This document shows positions 60,233 through 64,000 of a stretch of 64,000 nucleotides of DNA, one piece after another. The notes under the pieces were generated by a model that was not told where the DNA came from, made no database searches, and saw only the letters and a program-made list of their open reading frames with translations. The DNA comes from Maridesulfovibrio sp. (GTDB taxonomy: Bacteria > Desulfobacterota > Desulfovibrionia > Desulfovibrionales > Desulfovibrionaceae), in NCBI RefSeq assembly GCF_963666665.1, contig NZ_OY762999.1, forward strand, positions 3,754,001 to 3,818,000. The letters are read 5' to 3'. Numbering within the stretch: the stretch's first letter is position 1; each line of letters starts with the position of its first letter. The position numbers and the translations under genes were made by a program.

Positions 60233-60273
60233 ATTTTCCCCCTATTTAGGTTGTCCGGGCAGGACTTTAGCGC

Positions 60274-60636
60274 TTAGTTTTCAGGTGCGCAGAATCTGCG
60301 CAGTGTCTTTATTAGCGCGGCAATATCCACCGGAACAGAAATTTCAGCACATGCCCCCAGATTCATTGCTTCAATGGAAAGCGGAATCTTATTGTGCCGA
60401 TTAATTAGAACAACTTTCAAATCAGGAACGGTTGTTGAAATATCTTCCATGAATTTTAAAGAACTCCGTCCGAATTCAGAGAGACCCAGCACTATGCCGT
60501 CCAGTTTGTTCTTACGGATGAATTCTTCTGCCTCGTCCAGATTACCGGATTCTGTGACGTTCAGGCCTTCACTCCTGAGTCGCAGTACAAGGTGTTCACG
60601 AAATTCCGAGTCCTTTTCAACAATCATTATTTTCAT
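60274..60636 (-). CDS. Degenerate response-regulator receiver domain (stand-alone)
   Basis: 120 residues with a receiver fold, but key residues are missing. The phospho-acceptor position after IVL is Gly (G51 in LDGIVLGLSEFG) rather than Asp, and the conserved Lys before the final Pro is V101 (EISVPVD). The acidic pocket is reduced to E7/D9. A pseudo-receiver like this would not be phosphorylated by the usual mechanism; it may bind partners constitutively. First gene of the cluster behind a -24/-12 promoter. Confidence 0.78.
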   Translation of the reverse strand: MKIMIVEKDSEFREHLVLRLRSEGLNVTESGNLDEAEEFIRKNKLDGIVLGLSEFGRSSLKFMEDISTTVPDLKVVLINRHNKIPLSIEAMNLGACAEISVPVDIAALIKTLRRFCAPEN

Positions 60637-60699
60637 GCTTCAGAATGTTGTCTTCGCCGCTGACCGGGGATTCGGCCTTTGCAGCACCCGACTTCCTAA

Positions 60700-60715
60700 A
60701 GCACTCGTTGTGCCA
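60700..60715 (-). promoter_or_regulatory. Sigma-54 (-24/-12) promoter of the receiver-CBS-DASS cluster
   Basis: Minus-strand TGGCACAACGAGTGCT, complete -24 box and GG-N10-GC spacing, 64 bases before the receiver start codon. Confidence 0.8.
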
Positions 60716-60764
60716 GATAAAATAATTCCATGTATAACAGAGTTTTAAGCTTGGAGGAAGATTT

Positions 60765-60842
60765 TTTGTTTCTTTTTGTTGAAACAAAATGAAATATTGT
60801 GAAAAGTTTCTCAAGAAACAAAATGAAACAAATAGAAACAAA
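60765..60842. repeat. Phased GAAACAAA repeats, putative EBP enhancer array
   Basis: GAAACAAA occurs at 60781, 60815, 60825 and 60835 (the last three exactly 10 bp apart, one helical turn) and in inverted form (TTTGTTTC) at 60765. TTTGTTTC-N8-GAAACAAA (60765-60788) and GTTTC-N4-GAAAC (60806-60819) are inverted pairs. The array lies 50-130 bp upstream of the -24 element at 60715, a normal enhancer position. Confidence 0.65.
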
Positions 60843-60894
60843 ACAGGGTGACGTGATAAAAACGTAGTTGTTTTATAGGGAGTTATATTGCGGG

Positions 60895-61230
60895 CTATTT
60901 GCGATAAAAATTATCGCCGCGGGAAAGGGTCCCGTCTTTGTATGCTTGAAGGACGTTTTCTACCGGGCCGATGACATCGTCGAGAACATCAATCCCTTTC
61001 CACTTTAGATACTGGTAATGCTCGTCATCAATTCCGCCGCAGACCACGGCGTTTGTGTTATCGGAAGTCGCAAGAGCACAGAGGTCATCAGCGGAAGCCT
61101 GCGGTAAAACAATAATGCGTTCGCTGAGTTCTCCGCCGGATTTCACTTTGACCAGCATTACGTCGGTAGCAAGGTCGAAACGGGGGGCTACCTCATTGTT
61201 AAGCAGGGGGATCATGATCTTATGCGACAT
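60895..61230 (-). CDS. NifX/NifB-type (dinitrogenase FeMo-cofactor binding) domain protein
   Basis: 111 residues, single domain: MSHKIMIPLLNNEVAPRFDLATDVMLV, then VVCGGIDDEHYQYLKWKGIDVLDDVIGPVENVLQAYKDG. This is the fold of NifX, NafY and the NifB C-terminus, which bind metal-sulfur clusters; stand-alone members are widespread in anaerobes, often with radical SAM or regulatory genes. It lies four bases after the EBP gene, so it is coupled to that regulator. Role unknown; it could be a metal-cluster sensor. Confidence 0.85.
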   Translation of the reverse strand: MSHKIMIPLLNNEVAPRFDLATDVMLVKVKSGGELSERIIVLPQASADDLCALATSDNTNAVVCGGIDDEHYQYLKWKGIDVLDDVIGPVENVLQAYKDGTLSRGDNFYRK

Positions 61231-61233
61231 AAT

Positions 61234-62634
61234 TTATCCGCTGATGGAGTGTTTTTTCATCTTGCGCCAGAGGGTGGCGCGGGACCAGCCCAGTCTTGAT
61301 GCGGCTTCACCTTTCCTTCCTCCGCATTTGAGCAGAGTATCCATGATCATTTGCTTTTCAGCATCATCCCAGCTCTGGGCCGAGGAATATCCAAGAGGGG
61401 CGGTTATTTCCTGAGTTGCATGGACGGATTCGGTGACCGGGCGCAGGATATCCTGTTCGGTCAGATATGCAGGCAGGTGTGCGGACCCGATTAAATCCCG
61501 GTCACAGAAGTTGACCGCGTATTCTACGATATTGCTCAGTTCGCGCACGTTGCCGGGGTAACGGTAGGCCGATAAAATTTTGGCTGATTTTTTGGAGAAA
61601 CCTTTGATCTTCTTGTTGAATTTATTGCAGTATTCCATGAGGAAATGATTTTTGAGCAATAAAATATCGTCGCCGCGTTCCCGCAGGGGCGGCAGGTGCA
61701 GATGGACCACGTTCAGCCTGAAGAGCAGGTCGGCGCGGAAGGTCTTGTCCTGAACCATCTTTTTCAGGTCCCGATGGGTGGCCACAATGACACGTACATC
61801 GGCATTAAAACCACGAGAGCTGCCCAGCGGGTAGATTACCTTATCGTCCAGAAAGGAAAGCAGTTTTACCTGCAGGGGAAGTGGCAGGTCTCCGATTTCG
61901 GTCAAAAAGAAGGAACCGTTATGGGCCAGTTTGATTCGTCCGGGACGGTCTTCGTTCGCTCCGGTAAAAGCTCCTTTCACATGTCCGAACAATTCGGATT
62001 CGAGCAGGGTTTCCGGCAGGGCGCCGCAGTTCACCTTGATGAAAGGTGCTCCTGCACGGTCCGAGGCATTGTGGATGGCTTCGGCCAGTACGTCCTTACC
62101 TGTTCCGGTTTCACCGGTGATCAGCACTGATGAGTCCGTGGCAGCAATGGAAGGGACCATGCTGAAAATTTTAACCATTTCCGGGCTGGTACCGATTAAT
62201 CCGCCCAGCGAGTATGCTTTGCTGGCTGTGCTGCTAAGTTCCGCGACCTGACGGATATCCTGAATGGTTTCGATGTATCCGGAAATGACATTGTCGCTGT
62301 TGACGATAGGAGAAATATTGAGCCGGATGGGGACCTTGGCCCTGGTGCGGTCGATAATATCCGCATCTACAGATACTGTTTGGAAATCCGCCTTGTCGGC
62401 CATGACCGGGCAGCCTTTGAAGCAATAGTCGCAACGAAGTCCGAGGTAGCATTTCAAGTCCTGCATGGAATCGGGATCAGCTCCGGTGATGGTCTGCCAT
62501 GCGCGGTTGACCAGTTTGACCCTGCCCTCGATGTCGAGCACAGCAATACCGATAGGAACCTCGTTTAAAAGGTCCGGGAGTTTGAATTGCTGGCCCATCA
62601 GGCCGCTGATTATATATTGGGCTTCGTTTGTCAC
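61234..62634 (-). CDS. PAS-domain sigma-54 enhancer-binding regulator with four-Cys sensor region
   Basis: 466 residues. The PAS (about 18-130) contains C62, C68, C71 and C75 in KCYLGLRCDYCFKGCPV, a possible Fe-S, Zn or redox site. AAA+: Walker A GETGTGKD (174-181), GAFTGA (221-226), and Walker B FFLTEI (242-247), where the usual Asp before Glu is Thr. Loss of that Asp would impair normal ATP hydrolysis. A Fis-type HTH lies at 430-460 (GGRKGEAASRLGWSRATLWRKMKK). It is encoded with a NifX-like protein and probably controls the -24/-12 promoter at 60700 through the GAAACAAA array. Confidence 0.88.
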   Translation of the reverse strand: MTNEAQYIISGLMGQQFKLPDLLNEVPIGIAVLDIEGRVKLVNRAWQTITGADPDSMQDLKCYLGLRCDYCFKGCPVMADKADFQTVSVDADIIDRTRAKVPIRLNISPIVNSDNVISGYIETIQDIRQVAELSSTASKAYSLGGLIGTSPEMVKIFSMVPSIAATDSSVLITGETGTGKDVLAEAIHNASDRAGAPFIKVNCGALPETLLESELFGHVKGAFTGANEDRPGRIKLAHNGSFFLTEIGDLPLPLQVKLLSFLDDKVIYPLGSSRGFNADVRVIVATHRDLKKMVQDKTFRADLLFRLNVVHLHLPPLRERGDDILLLKNHFLMEYCNKFNKKIKGFSKKSAKILSAYRYPGNVRELSNIVEYAVNFCDRDLIGSAHLPAYLTEQDILRPVTESVHATQEITAPLGYSSAQSWDDAEKQMIMDTLLKCGGRKGEAASRLGWSRATLWRKMKKHSISG

Positions 62635-62790
62635 GTTGTTTTGATAACATGAATGTTTTTGATGCGCTATCGCGCTTTTGATGCAAAGATTTTTAGAATC
62701 CCCAACTTTTTTAATAGGGTTTCACTGCTTTGTTTGGGATAGTTGTTGTTTAATTGGATCAGTTGTATGTTCCGTCCAAGGAAACAAATT

Positions 62791-63774
62791 ATGAAAACAT
62801 ATATATTTATACCTCCGGTTCGTAAGCCTACCGGTGGGATCACAGTATTTTGCCAGATTGCTTCAATTCTTGTCCGTCACGGGAAGGATGTTCAGCTTGT
62901 CATGCGGGAAAAAGGGAGTTGGATGCCGCAGATCGCGGAAGGGTATCCTGATCCCGTTCATTGGGATGATGTTGAACTGACCCCGGAAGATCTCTGGCTG
63001 GTGCCTGAGGGTTGGGTGAACAGCCTCGCGCCGGGATTGAATGCCGGGGCGCGTTGTGTGGTTTACTGCCAGAACTGGGCCTATCTGTTTTCGTCTTTGC
63101 CGGATGGTGTTTCGTGGGCTAATCTGCCGGTTTCTTTTTTGGCTGTTTCCCATCCTGTTGAATGGTTCATGCAGCAGACCGTTGGCAAGGTTTCGCCGAT
63201 CCTGAGGCCGGGGATTGATACGAAACTGTTTTCTCCTCCAGAAAAAAAGCCCGGCGGGAAGATCAAGATTGCTTACATGCCGCGCAAGAATAAGGCTCTT
63301 GTGAGCCAGATAAAATCAATTTTTGAATCCCGTAACTCCGGTGCTGAGGTCCGCTGGGTGGAGATTTCCGGGATGGATGCGCAAGGCGTGGCTGATACTT
63401 TGCGTTCCTGCCACATTTTTCTTGTTTCCGGTTTTCCTGAAGGCTGCCCGCTGCCGCCTCTTGAATCTCTAGCTTCCGGCTGTATTCCCGTAGGATTTTC
63501 CGGTTTTGGAGGTTGGGATTACATGCGCCAGATTAAAGGCGCAACCTTCAAACCATGGTGGCCGTTGCGTGAAGTGCCGTGGTCCGGCAACGGATTCTGG
63601 TCCGCAGATGCTGACGTGCTTGATGCTGCTTTCAACCTTGAAAAAGCCATTAATCTCTGGCGCGATGGCGGTCCCATCCTTGACAGTGCTCTTGAAGCAG
63701 GGCAACAGACCATCCGTTCATATACTATGGAAGAGCAGGAAAAGACTGTTCTGGATATCTGGGACAAGTTTTAA
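62791..63774 (+). CDS. Glycosyltransferase (GT-B type, GT4-like)
   Basis: 327 residues from the ATG at 62791 (AAGGAAAC upstream; the frame is open to 62743). The N-terminal nucleotide-sugar-type Rossmann half has FIPPVRKPTGGITVFCQIASIL. The C-terminal half includes RPGIDTKLFSPP, LVSGFPEGCPLPPLESLASGCIPVGF (the E-x7-E-like donor-binding region of GT4) and a Trp-rich tail. It probably transfers a sugar to a surface polysaccharide or glycolipid. Monocistronic and divergent from the EBP gene. Confidence 0.85.
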   Translation: MKTYIFIPPVRKPTGGITVFCQIASILVRHGKDVQLVMREKGSWMPQIAEGYPDPVHWDDVELTPEDLWLVPEGWVNSLAPGLNAGARCVVYCQNWAYLFSSLPDGVSWANLPVSFLAVSHPVEWFMQQTVGKVSPILRPGIDTKLFSPPEKKPGGKIKIAYMPRKNKALVSQIKSIFESRNSGAEVRWVEISGMDAQGVADTLRSCHIFLVSGFPEGCPLPPLESLASGCIPVGFSGFGGWDYMRQIKGATFKPWWPLREVPWSGNGFWSADADVLDAAFNLEKAINLWRDGGPILDSALEAGQQTIRSYTMEEQEKTVLDIWDKF

Positions 63775-63865
63775 GATTTTCTTATTCGTTTCAGATTGAA
63801 ATTTGTGCCTCTCAGACACAGCCTTCCGTGAAAGTTCAAATCCCCTACTAAAAGTTTTTGGGATT

Positions 63866-63895
63866 CTTAAACACTTTTTACAAAAAGGGTTTAAG
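63866..63895. repeat. Inverted repeat downstream of the glycosyltransferase gene
   Basis: CTTAAACACTTTTT (63866-63879) is complementary, except one pair, to 63882-63895, followed by GCCGCCGGAGGC. It is a possible bidirectional terminator of a type that seems common between genes in these bacteria (from memory, not checked). Confidence 0.5.
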
Positions 63896-63949
63896 CCGCC
63901 GGAGGCAAAATCTTTTCAACAAAAAGCGCGTAGCGCATCAAATAATAAA

Positions 63950-64000
63950 ATGGCTAAGAAAAAAAGAGCATTGCCCCAGAACGTGGGCATAAATATTCCG
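63950..64000 (+). CDS. Possible start of a further gene, cut by the window edge
   Basis: 17 codons read MAKKKRALPQNVGINIP before the sequence ends. There is no clear SD (AATAATAAA precedes) and no family can be assigned. The frame is also open upstream through the repeat, so the start is uncertain. Confidence 0.35.
   Translation, partial: MAKKKRALPQNVGINIP

Overview
The window (64 kb, GC roughly 48%) looks like a chromosomal segment of a marine or brackish anaerobic deltaproteobacterium of the Desulfovibrio/Maridesulfovibrio type. This is inferred from gene content: a glycyl radical enzyme operon with a selenocysteine protein, class III ribonucleotide reductase, many sigma-54 enhancer-binding regulators, Na+-coupled transporters, and Tus/Dsr-like small proteins. 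No rRNA, tRNA, CRISPR array, insertion sequence or prophage was seen. No database search was possible; family names rest on recognisable motifs.

Layout. 1-6.6 kb: a Fix/ETF electron-transfer branch (etfA end, fixC, fixX) split by a Na+/solute symporter with a 41-residue companion, then yhdT-panF for pantothenate uptake. 6.7-11.6 kb: a DMT permease, a GDSL hydrolase and a glutamate acid-resistance pair (gadC-gadB). 11.7-23.6 kb: the most novel part. A BCCT transporter, an alkaline-phosphatase-superfamily enzyme, three DsrH/DsrE/DsrF-like proteins, an OsmC-like protein, a small protein resembling the C-terminal end of the phosphatase, a DMT permease and a winged-helix protein form one operon. 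A sigma-54 enhancer-binding protein (EBP) and a second DMT permease/YitT pair follow. A 14-bp palindrome, CGACA-N4-YGTCG, recurs upstream of the operon, of the EBP gene and of the second pair, next to two good -24/-12 promoters, so this looks like one regulon.

23.8-31.4 kb: an MscS-type channel, then a MacB-like tripartite export operon whose membrane-fusion protein carries a cytoplasmic PAS domain. 31.6-41.3 kb: a sigma-54 regulated glycyl radical enzyme operon (enzyme, activase, C_GCAxxG_C_C protein and a HesB/IscA-like selenoprotein read through an in-frame UGA), its divergent EBP, a TauE/SafE-type permease with a DUF4125 protein, and an APC permease; three -24/-12 promoters lie around the EBP. 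41.4-46.7 kb: a PPC-domain protein with a complete ECF vitamin/metal-type transporter, ybaK, and a His-rich metal permease with a MarR regulator.

46.7-49.9 kb: a cobalamin riboswitch in front of nrdD, preceded by two copies of a 25-bp repeat. 50-55 kb: two tandem paralogous chemoreceptors. 55-62.6 kb: an apparent minus-strand operon (degenerate receiver, CBS protein, DASS carrier, left-handed beta-helix protein, nhaB) behind a -24/-12 promoter with helically phased GAAACAAA repeats, next to a NifX-like protein and a third EBP. 62.8-64 kb: a glycosyltransferase and the first codons of a possible further gene.
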